Under the pieces are notes generated by a model that was not told the DNA's origin, made no database searches, and worked only from the letters and a program-made list of their open reading frames with translations. Positions 16,543 to 25,684 of a stretch of 64,000 nt of DNA are shown piece by piece. The position numbers and the translations under genes are program-made. Source of the stretch: Achromobacter sp. UMC46 (lineage in GTDB: Bacteria; Pseudomonadota; Gammaproteobacteria; Burkholderiales; Burkholderiaceae_B); NCBI RefSeq assembly GCF_014170335.1, contig NZ_LZZS01000026.1, positions 62,001 through 126,000 of the forward strand, read 5' to 3'. Numbering within the stretch: the first letter of the stretch is position 1; each line of letters opens with the position of its first letter.

Positions 16543-18513
16543 CTAGGTCCGTACCATGTGCAGGTAGTGGCGATGGCGCTCGTATTGGTCCAGGATGTCG
16601 CCGATGACGGCGTCCCGGCTCCAGCCCATGATGTCGTAGTCCTGCCCGCCTTCGCGCAGGTGGACTTCGGCGCGGAAGTATTTGCGCTCTTCCTCGTCGG
16701 CGGCCTCGTCCGGCGTCAGGCTGGGGCGCACGAAGGCCTCGGGCTGCACGGCATACGAGAAATCCAGGTGCTCGCCATGGGATACCTCGAGGACGGCGCT
16801 GCCGTCGCTCTCGTTTTCCCGGACCTCGACGGCATAGCCCTGCTTGCGCAGTTCGTCGGCCACGTCTTCCAGCGCCGGGCGCACGACGTCGCTGATGAAG
16901 CGCTGCACGTGGGCGCGGCGCGGCATCATGACCATGTTGCGCAGGCGGCGTTCCCAGGACTGCCCGCCGCGCGCCGGGCGCGACAAGGTCAGCGACTGGT
17001 ACCGGATGCCGCGCTTGGTCGCGTCCAGCTTCAGCGCCTTGAACAGCCCCCACAGCGACAGCAGCAGGATGACGGAGAACGGCAAGGCGCTTGCGATCGT
17101 GGCCGTCTGCAACGCGGTCAGGCCGTCCGCCAACAGCAGCGCGATCGCCACCGCCCCCATCAGCAGCGACCAGAAGATGCGCTGCCACACCGGCGTGCGG
17201 TCCGACCCGCCGGACGCCAGCAAGTCCACCACCAGCGCCCCCGAGTCGGCCGAGGTGACGAAGAACACCGCCACCATCACGATGGCGACGATCGACAGGA
17301 CCCCGCTCCAGGGCAAGTGTTCAAGAAAGGCGAACAGGGCCAGCGATGAATCGGCTTCCACCACTTCCGCGAAGCCCTGCACCTTGTCCACCAGGATCAT
17401 GTGGATGGCCGTGTCACCGAACACCGTCATCCAGAACAGGGTGAAGCCGGCCGGCACCAGCAGCACGCCGGTCACGAATTCGCGGATGGTGCGGCCGCGC
17501 GAGATGCGCGCGATGAAGAGGCCCACGAACGGCGACCACGCGATCCACCAGCCCCAATAGAACAGCGTCCAGCCGCCGATCCAGTCGGTGGGCTCGTAGG
17601 CGTAGAGGTTGAAGGTCTTGTTGACGATGTCGGACAGGTAGGCACCGGTGTTCTGCACGAACGTCTGGAACAGGAACACGGTGGGCCCGACGATCAGCAC
17701 GAACAGCAGCAGCACCCCCGCCAGCACCAGATTGGTCTCGGACAGGATGCGGACGCCCTTGTCCAGGCCGCTTGCGACCGAGATCGTGGCCAGCCCGCAG
17801 GTGATGACGATCAGGATGATCTGCGTGGTCACGCCCACCGGAACGCCGAACAGGTGGTTCAGCCCGCTGTTGATCTGCGCCACGCCCAGCCCCAGCGACG
17901 TCGCCACGCCCAGCACCGTGCCGATGATGGCGAAGATGTCGACGGCATGGCCGATCGGCCCGTGGATGCGGTTGCCGATCAGCGGATACAGCGCGGAACG
18001 CAGCGTCAGCGGCAGTCCGTGGCGATAACTGAAGAACGCCAGGATCAGCGCCACCACCGCGTAGATGGCCCAGGCGTGCAGGCCCCAATGGAAGAACGTG
18101 ATCTTCATGGCTTCGCGCGCGGCGATCGCCGTCGCGCCCTCGCCCACCGGCGGCGACATGAAGTGCATCACCGGTTCGGCCACGCCGAAGAACATCAGGC
18201 CGATGCCCATGCCCGCGGAAAACAGCATCGCGAACCAGGTGAAATTGCGGTAGTCCGGTTCGCTGTGGTCCGGCCCCAGCTTGATGTCGCCGTACCGGCT
18301 GACGGCCAGGAACACCACGGCCAGCAGGATGATCGCAACGACCAGGATGTAGAACCAGCTGGCGTTGCCCAGGATCCAGCCTTGCACCGATTCGAAGAGG
18401 CTTTGCGCCGACTTCGGCGCGAAGATCGCGAATCCCACCAGCAGCAGCGTGAAGATGGCGGCCGGGAAGAACACGGGCCGATTGATCGTGGATGGTCGGG
18501 TTTCTGAAGTCAT
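16543..18513 (-). CDS. betT: BCCT-family choline/betaine transporter (BetT type)
   Basis: 656 aa. Twelve predicted membrane segments include the BCCT signature around DWIGGWTLFYWGWWIAWSPF, followed by VGLFIARISRGRTIREF. A cytoplasmic C-terminal domain of about 150 residues (from about 500) is the hallmark of BetT-like members, where it modulates osmotic activation. BetT imports choline by proton symport for glycine betaine synthesis. No betA/betB/betI genes are in the window, so choline specificity comes from the long C-terminus and overall similarity. Single gene ended by a strong terminator. Confidence 0.85.
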   Translation of the reverse strand: MTSETRPSTINRPVFFPAAIFTLLLVGFAIFAPKSAQSLFESVQGWILGNASWFYILVVAIILLAVVFLAVSRYGDIKLGPDHSEPDYRNFTWFAMLFSAGMGIGLMFFGVAEPVMHFMSPPVGEGATAIAAREAMKITFFHWGLHAWAIYAVVALILAFFSYRHGLPLTLRSALYPLIGNRIHGPIGHAVDIFAIIGTVLGVATSLGLGVAQINSGLNHLFGVPVGVTTQIILIVITCGLATISVASGLDKGVRILSETNLVLAGVLLLFVLIVGPTVFLFQTFVQNTGAYLSDIVNKTFNLYAYEPTDWIGGWTLFYWGWWIAWSPFVGLFIARISRGRTIREFVTGVLLVPAGFTLFWMTVFGDTAIHMILVDKVQGFAEVVEADSSLALFAFLEHLPWSGVLSIVAIVMVAVFFVTSADSGALVVDLLASGGSDRTPVWQRIFWSLLMGAVAIALLLADGLTALQTATIASALPFSVILLLSLWGLFKALKLDATKRGIRYQSLTLSRPARGGQSWERRLRNMVMMPRRAHVQRFISDVVRPALEDVADELRKQGYAVEVRENESDGSAVLEVSHGEHLDFSYAVQPEAFVRPSLTPDEAADEEERKYFRAEVHLREGGQDYDIMGWSRDAVIGDILDQYERHRHYLHMVRT

Positions 18514-18637
18514 GCTGCCGCTCCTTTCGCCCGAGGGTTGGAAAAACCGGCGCAGGCCCCCTCAGTCTGGCTGCACGCCGCAGGTATTACTATCACGCCC
18601 AGCGTAGGGCTGACAATCTGAAATCACGGAGAAGCGC

Positions 18638-19018
18638 ATGATCGATCATCTTGACCATCTGGTCCTGACCTGCACCGACCCCGACGCCACAGTGGACTTC
18701 TACACCCGCATCCTGGGCATGCGCCTGGAAACCTTCGGCGCGGGCCGCCAGGCGTTGCGATTCGGCAACCAGAAGATCAACCTGCATGTGCGCGGCCACG
18801 AGTTCGAACCCAAGGCGCACTTGCCGGTGCCGGGCGCACTGGACCTTTGCTTTATCGCCGACCGGCCCCTGGACGAGGTGATCGCCCGGTTGAACGAGGC
18901 AGGCGCCACGATCATCGAAGGCCCGGTGCCGCGCACCGGCGCCACCGGCAAGATCCGGTCAGTGTATCTGCGCGATCCGGACCTGAATCTGATCGAGATT
19001 TCGGAACTACTAGGCTAA
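18638..19018 (+). CDS. VOC-superfamily (glyoxalase-like) small protein
   Basis: 126 aa, one VOC domain of two beta-alpha-beta-beta-beta units. The first unit starts IDHLDHLVLTCTDPDATVDF, then YTRILGM; the second ends VYLRDPDLNLIEISELL. His7 near the N-terminus and the Glu of LIEISE occupy the usual metal-ligand positions. Family members include glyoxalases, dioxygenases and fosfomycin-resistance enzymes; nothing here selects one. GGAG precedes the ATG. The stop overlaps the convergent TetR stop by four bases. Confidence 0.8.
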   Translation: MIDHLDHLVLTCTDPDATVDFYTRILGMRLETFGAGRQALRFGNQKINLHVRGHEFEPKAHLPVPGALDLCFIADRPLDEVIARLNEAGATIIEGPVPRTGATGKIRSVYLRDPDLNLIEISELLG

Positions 19019-19638
19019 TTGGGCGGCGCGTCGCCGAACACCACGCGGCGGAAGAATCCCGCCAGCACGGCTTCGGTCATTTCCAGCGTGACGCCCTGCG
19101 GATCGAAGGCGTAGCTGAACTGCATGCCGTCCGACAGGGCCAGCAAGCCCACGGCCAGCTGCTCGGCCGGCATCGGCAGCGGCGTGCCCACGTGGGCGGA
19201 AAACTGGCGGACGTATTCCGTGGTGGCGGCGCGCAGTTCGCGCAGGCAGTCCGTGAAACCGACCCGGAACTCCGGGTCGCGCGCGGCCTGCAGCTTGCCT
19301 TCCATCCAGAGCAGGAAGCAATCGTTTTCGCGGTAGTGCGTGCTGTAGTACTCCAGCACGCGCGCCTCCATTTGCGGACGCGATTCGCCGTCTTCGAAGA
19401 TGGCGCGCATGTCGGCCATCACTTTTTCGTGGTCGCGCCGGAGCAGCTGCAGGAACAGTTCTGACTTGCTGCCGAAATTGGAATAGAAGGCCCCGCGCGT
19501 GTACCCCGCCAATTCGGCGATGTCTTCGACGCTGGCGGCCACAAAGCCCTTGCTGAGAAAAACCGATTGCGCGGCGTCGAACAGGCGCTGGCGCGTCTGG
19601 TCTCGGCTTTGCTCGCGGGTAAGGCGGATTTTTGACAT
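19015..19638 (-). CDS. TetR-family regulator, divergent from the third RND operon
   Basis: 207 aa. The helix-turn-helix (TRQRLFDAAQSVFLSKGFVA, then ASVEDIAELAGYTRGAFYSN) occupies residues 12-60, followed by an AcrR-type ligand domain. It diverges from the MFP gene at 19769, the common arrangement of local efflux repressors. The palindrome ATACAATGTTGTAT lies between them and overlaps the -35 elements on both strands, so the protein probably represses both itself and the pump. The 3-prime end overlaps the VOC gene by four bases. Confidence 0.88.
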   Translation of the reverse strand: MSKIRLTREQSRDQTRQRLFDAAQSVFLSKGFVAASVEDIAELAGYTRGAFYSNFGSKSELFLQLLRRDHEKVMADMRAIFEDGESRPQMEARVLEYYSTHYRENDCFLLWMEGKLQAARDPEFRVGFTDCLRELRAATTEYVRQFSAHVGTPLPMPAEQLAVGLLALSDGMQFSYAFDPQGVTLEMTEAVLAGFFRRVVFGDAPPN

Positions 19639-19644
19639 GGCGCG

Positions 19645-19707
19645 AGTTTAGCACTGGCCATCATTCCAAATACAATGTTGTATCTGAATTCATAGTTGGA
19701 TTAGAAT
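19645..19707. promoter_or_regulatory. Divergent promoters sharing a palindromic operator (TetR / third RND operon)
   Basis: The perfect palindrome ATACAA-TG-TTGTAT occupies 19670-19683. On the plus strand its right half TTGTAT serves as -35, with TAGAAT (19702-19707) as -10 at 18 bases. On the minus strand the left half also reads TTGTAT, with TAAACT (19650-19645) at 19 bases. One bound TetR dimer would block both -35 elements. Confidence 0.6.
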
Positions 19708-19768
19708 CCAGGCCGTATCGAGTCTGACTCGCCCCTCTTTTGCCCCTTTCCGCGCCGCGAGGTGTTTC

Positions 19769-20956
19769 GTGAATTGTCCAGGCCCTTGCGCGCATCCCGC
19801 CGCGCACGACCTTGCCGCCGCCGCGGCATTGCCCTCTTCCACTCCCCGCCGCTGGACGCGCCGGCTAGCCTTGCCGGCCGCCCTGGCGCTGGCCGTGGCC
19901 CTGTCGGGCTGCGGCCGCAAAGACGCGCCCGCCCCCGCGCCGCGCCCGGTGGTGGCCATGCCGGCCCAGGCCGACGAACGCCTGCCGGCCTGGACCCTGC
20001 CGGGCGAGGTGCAGGCCCGCTACAGCACGCCGTTGTCGTTCCGCGTGGGCGGCAAGATCATCGAACGCCAAGTGAGGCTGGGCGACAGCGTCACCCCGGG
20101 CCAGGTCGTGGCCAAGCTGGACCCGGCCGACGCGACCAAGAACGCGGCCGCCGCGAAGGCCCAGTTGTCGGCGGCCCAGCATCAGCTGGACTATGCGCGC
20201 CAGCAATTGGACCGCGACCGCGCCCAAGCGCGCGAAAACCTGATCGCGGCGAACCAGCTTGAACAGACCCGCAACGCCTACGCCTCGGCGCTGGCCTCGC
20301 GGGACCAGGCCGCGCAGCAGGCGGCGCTGTCGGCCGACCAGTTGAAATACACCACTCTGCAAGCCGACCACGCGGGCGTCATCACCGCGGAACAGGCCGA
20401 CACCGGCCAGAACGTGGCGGCAGGCACGCCCGTCTACCAATTGGCATGGTCCGGCGACATCGACGCCATCTGCGACGTGCCCGAAAGCGTGCTGGCGGGG
20501 CTGACCGTGGGCCAGCGCGCCAGCGTCACGCTGGGCCCGCTGCCGGGCAAGACCTTTACCGCCGTGCTGCGCGAAATCGCGCCCGCGGCCGATCCCCAAA
20601 GCCGCACCTACCGCGTCAAGCTCACGCTGGAGTCACCCTCGCCGGAGGTCCGGCTGGGCATGACCGCCAACATCAGCTTCGACAACCGCGGCCTGGACGG
20701 CCAGGCGACCTACACGGTGCCGGCCACCGCGCTGTTCCATGACGGCAAGGAACCCGCGGTCTGGGTCGTCAAGCCCCAGGAAGACACGCTGGAGCTGCGC
20801 CGCGTGCAGGTGCTGCGCTACGACGCGCGCTCCGTCACGTTGTCCGGCGGCGTCCAGGCCGGCGAACGCCTGGTGTGGCAAGGCGTGCACACCGTGTCCG
20901 CCGGCGAAAAGGTGCGCGCGGTGCCGCCGCTGCACCCCGAGGACTTCGCGTCATGA
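19769..20956 (+). CDS. RND efflux periplasmic adaptor lipoprotein of the third system
   Basis: 395 aa from a GTG start with GAGG eight bases upstream. The lipobox LSGC puts the lipidated Cys at residue 48, behind an unusually long n-region of about 30 residues; a shorter TTG start at 19829 would remove 20 of these but has no ribosome site. Lipoyl halves at RVGGKIIERQVRLGDSVTPG and LQADHAGVITAEQADTGQNV flank a Gln/Ala-rich helical hairpin. The last four bases overlap the pump gene start (ATGA). Confidence 0.85.
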   Translation: MNCPGPCAHPAAHDLAAAAALPSSTPRRWTRRLALPAALALAVALSGCGRKDAPAPAPRPVVAMPAQADERLPAWTLPGEVQARYSTPLSFRVGGKIIERQVRLGDSVTPGQVVAKLDPADATKNAAAAKAQLSAAQHQLDYARQQLDRDRAQARENLIAANQLEQTRNAYASALASRDQAAQQAALSADQLKYTTLQADHAGVITAEQADTGQNVAAGTPVYQLAWSGDIDAICDVPESVLAGLTVGQRASVTLGPLPGKTFTAVLREIAPAADPQSRTYRVKLTLESPSPEVRLGMTANISFDNRGLDGQATYTVPATALFHDGKEPAVWVVKPQEDTLELRRVQVLRYDARSVTLSGGVQAGERLVWQGVHTVSAGEKVRAVPPLHPEDFAS

Positions 20957-23900
20957 GCGCGCCGGATCGAGAACCTGGCCACAGCCACGAAGAAGGCAAA
21001 TTCAACCTGTCGGCCTGGGCGCTGCGCCACCAGCCGCTGGTGATCTTCATCATTGCGCTGGTCACGCTGTTCGGCGTGCTGTCGTATTCCAAGCTGGCGC
21101 AGTCCGAAGACCCGCCCTTCACCTTCCGCGTCATGGTCATCAAGACCCTTTGGCCGGGTGCGACCGCGCAGCAGGTGCAGGAACAGGTCACCGACCGCAT
21201 CGGCAAGAAGCTCCAGGAGACCCCCAACACGGACTTCCTGCGCAGCTACTCGCGCCCCGGCGAATCGCTGATCTTCTACACCATGAAGGATTCGGCGCCC
21301 GCCAGCACGGTGGCCGAACAGTGGTATCAGGTACGCAAGAAAGTCGGCGACATCCAGGCCACGCTGCCCCAGGGCGTGCAGGGCCCGTTCTTCAACGACG
21401 AGTTCGGCGACGTCTACACCAATATCTATACCCTGCACGGCGACGGCTTCTCGCCCGCGCAGCTGCATGACTATGCGGACAAGCTGCGCACGGTGCTGCT
21501 GCGCGTGCCGGGCGTGGCCAAGGTCGACTACTTCGCCGACCAGCCCGAACACGTCTACATCGAAATTTCGAACACGCAGTTGTCCCGTCTGGGCGTGTCG
21601 CCGCAGCAGATCGCCCAGGCGATCAATACGCAGAACGCGGTGGCCGGCGCCGGCACGTTGACGACGGCCGACGACCGCATCTTCGTGCGCCCCACCGGCC
21701 AGTTCGAGAATAGCCGCGCGCTGGCAGACACGCTGATCCGCGTGAACGGAAAATCGATCCGGCTGGGCGACATCGCCACGATCCACCGCGGCTACGACGA
21801 CCCGCCCATCGAACAGATGCGCGCGGCCGGCAACCCCGTGCTGGGCATCGGCATCACCATGCAGCCCGGCCAGGACGTGGTGCGCCTGGGCAAATCCCTG
21901 GGCACGACCTTTGACAAGCTGAAGGCGGAACTACCGGCCGGCCTGACGCTGACCGAAGTGTCCAGCATGCCGCAGGCGGTATCGCGTTCCGTCGACGACT
22001 TCCTGCGCTCCGTCGCGGAAGCCGTCGCCATTGTGCTGATCGTCAGCCTGGTGTCGCTGGGCCTGCGCACGGGCATGGTAGTGGTGATTTCGATCCCGGT
22101 GGTGCTGGCCGTCACGGCCCTGTTCATGGACGTGTTCGGCATCGGGCTGCACAAGGTATCGCTGGGCACCCTGGTGCTGGCGCTGGGCCTGCTGGTGGAC
22201 GACGCCATCATCGCCGTCGAAATGATGTCGGTAAAGCTGGAGCAAGGCTGGAGCCGCGCCCGGGCCGCCGCATACGCCTACACCAGCACCGCCTTCCCCA
22301 TGCTGACCGGCACGCTGGTCACGGTGGCGGGCTTCCTGCCTATCGCGCTGGCCAAGTCCAGCACCGGCGAGTACACGCGGTCGATCTTCCAGGTGTCCGC
22401 CATCGCGTTGATCACGTCGTGGTTCGCCGCCGTGGTGCTGATCCCGCTGCTGGGCTACCGGCTGTTGCCCGAACGCAAGCGTGAAGCGCATCTGCCGCAC
22501 GACCACGAACACGATATCTACAACACCCGCTTCTACCAGCGTCTGCGCGGCTGGGTGGCGTGGTGCGTGGACCGGCGCTATCGGGTGCTGGCGGCCACCG
22601 TACTGATCTTCGTCGTGTCGATGGCGGGCTTCAAGCTGGTGCCGCAGCAGTTCTTCCCCAGCTCGGACCGCACCGAACTGCTGGTGGACGTGCGCCTGCA
22701 GGAAGGCGCGTCGTTCGCCGCCACGCTGCGCCAGGTGGAGCGCCTGGAAAAAGCGCTGGACGGCCGGCCCGAGATCGACCATTCGGTCAGTTTCGTGGGC
22801 ACGGGTGCGCCGCGTTTCTACCTGCCGCTGGACCAGCAGCTGGCCACGCCAAACTTCGCCCAGCTGGTCATCACCGCCCATTCGGTGGAAGACCGTGAAA
22901 AGCTGGCGCAATGGCTGGCGCCGATGCTGCGCGAGGAATTCCCCGCCATCCGCACGCGCCTGTCGCGGCTTGAAAACGGGCCGCCCGTGGGCTACCAGGT
23001 GCAGTTCCGCGTCAGCGGCGACAAGATCCCCGATGTGCGCGCCGTAGCCGAGAAGGTCGCCGCCGAAGTCCGCGCCGATAGCCGTTCGGTGAACGTGCAG
23101 TTCGATTGGGACGAGCCCTCGGAACGTTCGGTGCGCTTCGAGATCGACCAGCAGAAGGCGCGCGAACTGGGCATCAGTTCCAGCGACATCTCCGACTTCC
23201 TGGCCATGACCCTGTCGGGCTACAACGTGACGCAATACCGCGAACGCGACAAGCTGATCACCGTCAGCCTGCGCGCGCCAAGCGACGAACGCGTCGACCC
23301 CGCCCGCCTGGCCACGCTGGCCATGCCCACGCCCAACGGCCCCGTGCCGCTGGGCAGCCTGGGCCAGGTGCGCTACGACCTGGAATACGGCGTCATCTGG
23401 GAACGCGACCGCCAGCCCACCATCACGGTGCAGGCCGACGTGACCAGCGGGTCGCAGGGCATCGACGTCACCCACGCCATCGACAAGAAGCTGGACGCGA
23501 TCCGCGCCGAGCTGCCGGTTGGCTACCGCATCGAAGTGGGCGGCCCGGTCGAGGAAAGCGGCAAGGGCCAGTCGTCCATCAACGCGCAGATGCCGCTGAT
23601 GGCGGTGGCCGTGCTGACCCTGCTGATGGTGCAGCTGCAAAGCTTCGCGCGGGTGTTGATGGTGGTGCTGACGGCGCCCCTGGGGCTGATCGGCGTGGTC
23701 GCGGCGCTGCTGCTGTTCGGCAAGCCCTTCGGCTTTGTCGCCATGCTGGGCGTGATCGCCATGTTCGGCATCATCATGCGCAATTCCGTGATCCTGGTGG
23801 ACCAGATCGAGCAGGACATCCTGAACGGCCACAAGCGCGTGGACGCGATCGTCGGCGCCACGGTGCGGCGCTTCCGCCCCATTGTGCTGACGGCTGCGGC

Positions 23901-24117
23901 CGCGGTGCTGGCCCTGATCCCGCTGTTGCGCAGCAATTTCTTCGGCCCCATGGCGACGGCGTTGATGGGCGGCATCACCAGCGCCACCGTGCTGACGCTG
24001 TTCTTCCTGCCCGCGCTGTATGCGGCCTGGTTCCGCGTGCGCCACGACGAACGCGACGAACCGGAAGGCGTGCCGCCCGGCGCCAACGCCGCCGACACGC
24101 TGCAACGAGGAGCCTGA
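20953..24117 (+). CDS. RND efflux permease of the third system
   Basis: 1054 aa. The N-terminus is longer than in classical HAE-1 pumps (SHEEGKFNLSAWALRHQPLV before TM1). The TM4 acidic pair is present in LGLLVDDAIIAVEMM (Asp416-Asp417). A histidine-rich segment HLPHDHEHDIYN lies between the two halves (residues about 515-527). The sequence belongs to the branch of RND pumps that includes TriC/VexF-like proteins rather than AxyY. Start at 20953 inside the adaptor stop; the OMF start follows its stop by two bases. Confidence 0.9.
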   Translation: MSAPDREPGHSHEEGKFNLSAWALRHQPLVIFIIALVTLFGVLSYSKLAQSEDPPFTFRVMVIKTLWPGATAQQVQEQVTDRIGKKLQETPNTDFLRSYSRPGESLIFYTMKDSAPASTVAEQWYQVRKKVGDIQATLPQGVQGPFFNDEFGDVYTNIYTLHGDGFSPAQLHDYADKLRTVLLRVPGVAKVDYFADQPEHVYIEISNTQLSRLGVSPQQIAQAINTQNAVAGAGTLTTADDRIFVRPTGQFENSRALADTLIRVNGKSIRLGDIATIHRGYDDPPIEQMRAAGNPVLGIGITMQPGQDVVRLGKSLGTTFDKLKAELPAGLTLTEVSSMPQAVSRSVDDFLRSVAEAVAIVLIVSLVSLGLRTGMVVVISIPVVLAVTALFMDVFGIGLHKVSLGTLVLALGLLVDDAIIAVEMMSVKLEQGWSRARAAAYAYTSTAFPMLTGTLVTVAGFLPIALAKSSTGEYTRSIFQVSAIALITSWFAAVVLIPLLGYRLLPERKREAHLPHDHEHDIYNTRFYQRLRGWVAWCVDRRYRVLAATVLIFVVSMAGFKLVPQQFFPSSDRTELLVDVRLQEGASFAATLRQVERLEKALDGRPEIDHSVSFVGTGAPRFYLPLDQQLATPNFAQLVITAHSVEDREKLAQWLAPMLREEFPAIRTRLSRLENGPPVGYQVQFRVSGDKIPDVRAVAEKVAAEVRADSRSVNVQFDWDEPSERSVRFEIDQQKARELGISSSDISDFLAMTLSGYNVTQYRERDKLITVSLRAPSDERVDPARLATLAMPTPNGPVPLGSLGQVRYDLEYGVIWERDRQPTITVQADVTSGSQGIDVTHAIDKKLDAIRAELPVGYRIEVGGPVEESGKGQSSINAQMPLMAVAVLTLLMVQLQSFARVLMVVLTAPLGLIGVVAALLLFGKPFGFVAMLGVIAMFGIIMRNSVILVDQIEQDILNGHKRVDAIVGATVRRFRPIVLTAAAAVLALIPLLRSNFFGPMATALMGGITSATVLTLFFLPALYAAWFRVRHDERDEPEGVPPGANAADTLQRGA

Positions 24118-24119
24118 CG

Positions 24120-25592
24120 ATGATGACCCTTCCCCCCCGTTTGGCCAGACTGCCGCTGGCGCTGCCGCTGATCCTGGTGCTGGGCGCCTGCGCCTTCGCC
24201 CCCGACAGCAAGCCGCCCGCGGTGGCGTCGCCCGCGCAGTACGGCGTGGAACCCGCGCCCGCTGCCGGCGCCGCTGCGCAAGGCGTAGCGCAACGTTTCG
24301 AGCCGGGCGCGCGTCCCGTGCCCGAATGGTGGAAACGCTATGGCTCCGGCGCGTTGGACGCGCTGGTGGAAGAAGGCCTGGCCAACAGCCCCAACCTGGC
24401 CGCGGCGGAACGCAACCTGGCCGGCGCGCGCGAGCAACTGCGCGCGCAGGTCAATTCGTCCTTGCTGCCGTCCGTGGACGCGGGTGTCAACGGCAAGCGC
24501 AACCGCGCGCTGACCATGCCGAACCTGCCCGAGCCCACGGCGCTCTACAACGTCTTCACCGGGCAGATCCAGGCCACCTACGACCTGGACCTGTTCGGCG
24601 CCGCGCGCTTCGCCAACGCCTCGCTGGCGGCGCAGGTCGAACAGCAGGCGTTCCAGCTGGAGTCCGCCCGCCGGTCCCTGGCCGGCAACATCGTCACCGG
24701 CGCCATCACGTCGGCGTCGCTGGCCGAACGCGTGGCCCTGACGGAAAAGCAGGTGGTGCTGCTGCGGCAGGTGGCGCGCGATACGCAGCGCCGCTATGAA
24801 TTGGGATCGGCATCGCAGAACGATGCGCTGGACGCCGACCAGGACGCCGCCACGATGGAGGCGTCGCTGCCCGGCCTGCGCGCGCAATGGCACGCGACCC
24901 GCCATGCGCTGGCCGTGCTGCTGGGCCGCAGCCCCGATCAGGCCCCGGAAGACCTGGCTTTCAGCATGTTGGCGGTACCGGCGCAGGTGCCGGTGGTGGT
25001 GCCGTCGGAATTGCTGGCGTCGCGCCCGGACGTGCTGGTCGCCGATGCCGTGGTGCAGGCCGCCGCCGCCGATGTGGGCGTGGCCACCGCGCAGTTGTTC
25101 CCCAGCCTGTCGCTATCGGCGTCCATGGGCAAAGGCGGCTTCAGCTGGCCGTCCGCGCTGTCGGGCGCGGGATCGATCTGGGCTATCGGCGCATCGCTCA
25201 CGCAACCCATCTTCCACGGCGGCGCGCTGCTGGCCGAACGCCGCGCGGCCCAGGAACGCTATCAGGCCGCGGTGCTGCAATACAAGCAGACGGTGCTGAC
25301 CGCATTCCAGGATGTGGCCGACACCTTGTCGCGCCTGGACGCCGACGGGCAGGCGCTGGCGTCGGCCGAAGCCTCGCGGCGGGCGGCCGAACAGTCCTAC
25401 CGCAACACGGCCAGCCGGGTGCGGCTGGGCGCGCTGGCGCCCTACACGGAATACGCGGCCGAGCAGCATTACGTGGCGGCGCGGCTGCGCGAACTGGAAT
25501 ACGCCAATGCCCGGATGACCGAAACCGCGGCGCTGTTCCAGGCCATGGGTTCGCCCGCGCGGGCGCCGGAGACCGCCGCCCGACAGCCCTGA
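24120..25592 (+). CDS. Outer-membrane factor lipoprotein of the third system
   Basis: 490 aa. The signal ends in VLGAC (Cys24). OEP repeats include EWWKRYGSGALDALVEEGLA, ATYDLDLFGAARFANASLAA and LLASRPDVLVADAVVQAAAA. The ATG at 24120 is followed by a second in-frame ATG; GGAG precedes both. Third gene of the operon. A hairpin overlapping the end of the convergent iclR gene (25649-25684) can end its transcript. Confidence 0.88.
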   Translation: MMTLPPRLARLPLALPLILVLGACAFAPDSKPPAVASPAQYGVEPAPAAGAAAQGVAQRFEPGARPVPEWWKRYGSGALDALVEEGLANSPNLAAAERNLAGAREQLRAQVNSSLLPSVDAGVNGKRNRALTMPNLPEPTALYNVFTGQIQATYDLDLFGAARFANASLAAQVEQQAFQLESARRSLAGNIVTGAITSASLAERVALTEKQVVLLRQVARDTQRRYELGSASQNDALDADQDAATMEASLPGLRAQWHATRHALAVLLGRSPDQAPEDLAFSMLAVPAQVPVVVPSELLASRPDVLVADAVVQAAAADVGVATAQLFPSLSLSASMGKGGFSWPSALSGAGSIWAIGASLTQPIFHGGALLAERRAAQERYQAAVLQYKQTVLTAFQDVADTLSRLDADGQALASAEASRRAAEQSYRNTASRVRLGALAPYTEYAAEQHYVAARLRELEYANARMTETAALFQAMGSPARAPETAARQP

Positions 25593-25648
25593 CCGGGTCT
25601 GCCATCGCCACTCTGCCCCCGCCTCTGGCCCGATCCCGTCCGGCTGGA

Positions 25649-25684
25649 AACAGGCCCTCGGCGCCTACGGCGCGGGGGCCTGTT
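25649..25684. terminator. Hairpin between convergent OMF and IclR genes, likely bidirectional terminator
   Basis: Nine-base arms AACAGGCCC (25649-25657) and GGGCCTGTT (25676-25684), with a smaller internal CGCC/GGCG stem. Short T-rich runs follow on both strands. The right arm lies inside the last codons of the iclR gene. Confidence 0.5.

Noticed and set aside
21931..24105. 724-codon minus-strand frame opposite the third RND permease
   Set aside because: Shadow frame without domains; the plus-strand permease explains the region.
23106..24119. Upstream extension of the third OMF reading frame
   Set aside because: It is the +1 shadow of the RND permease; the ATG at 24120 with lipobox downstream is the real start.
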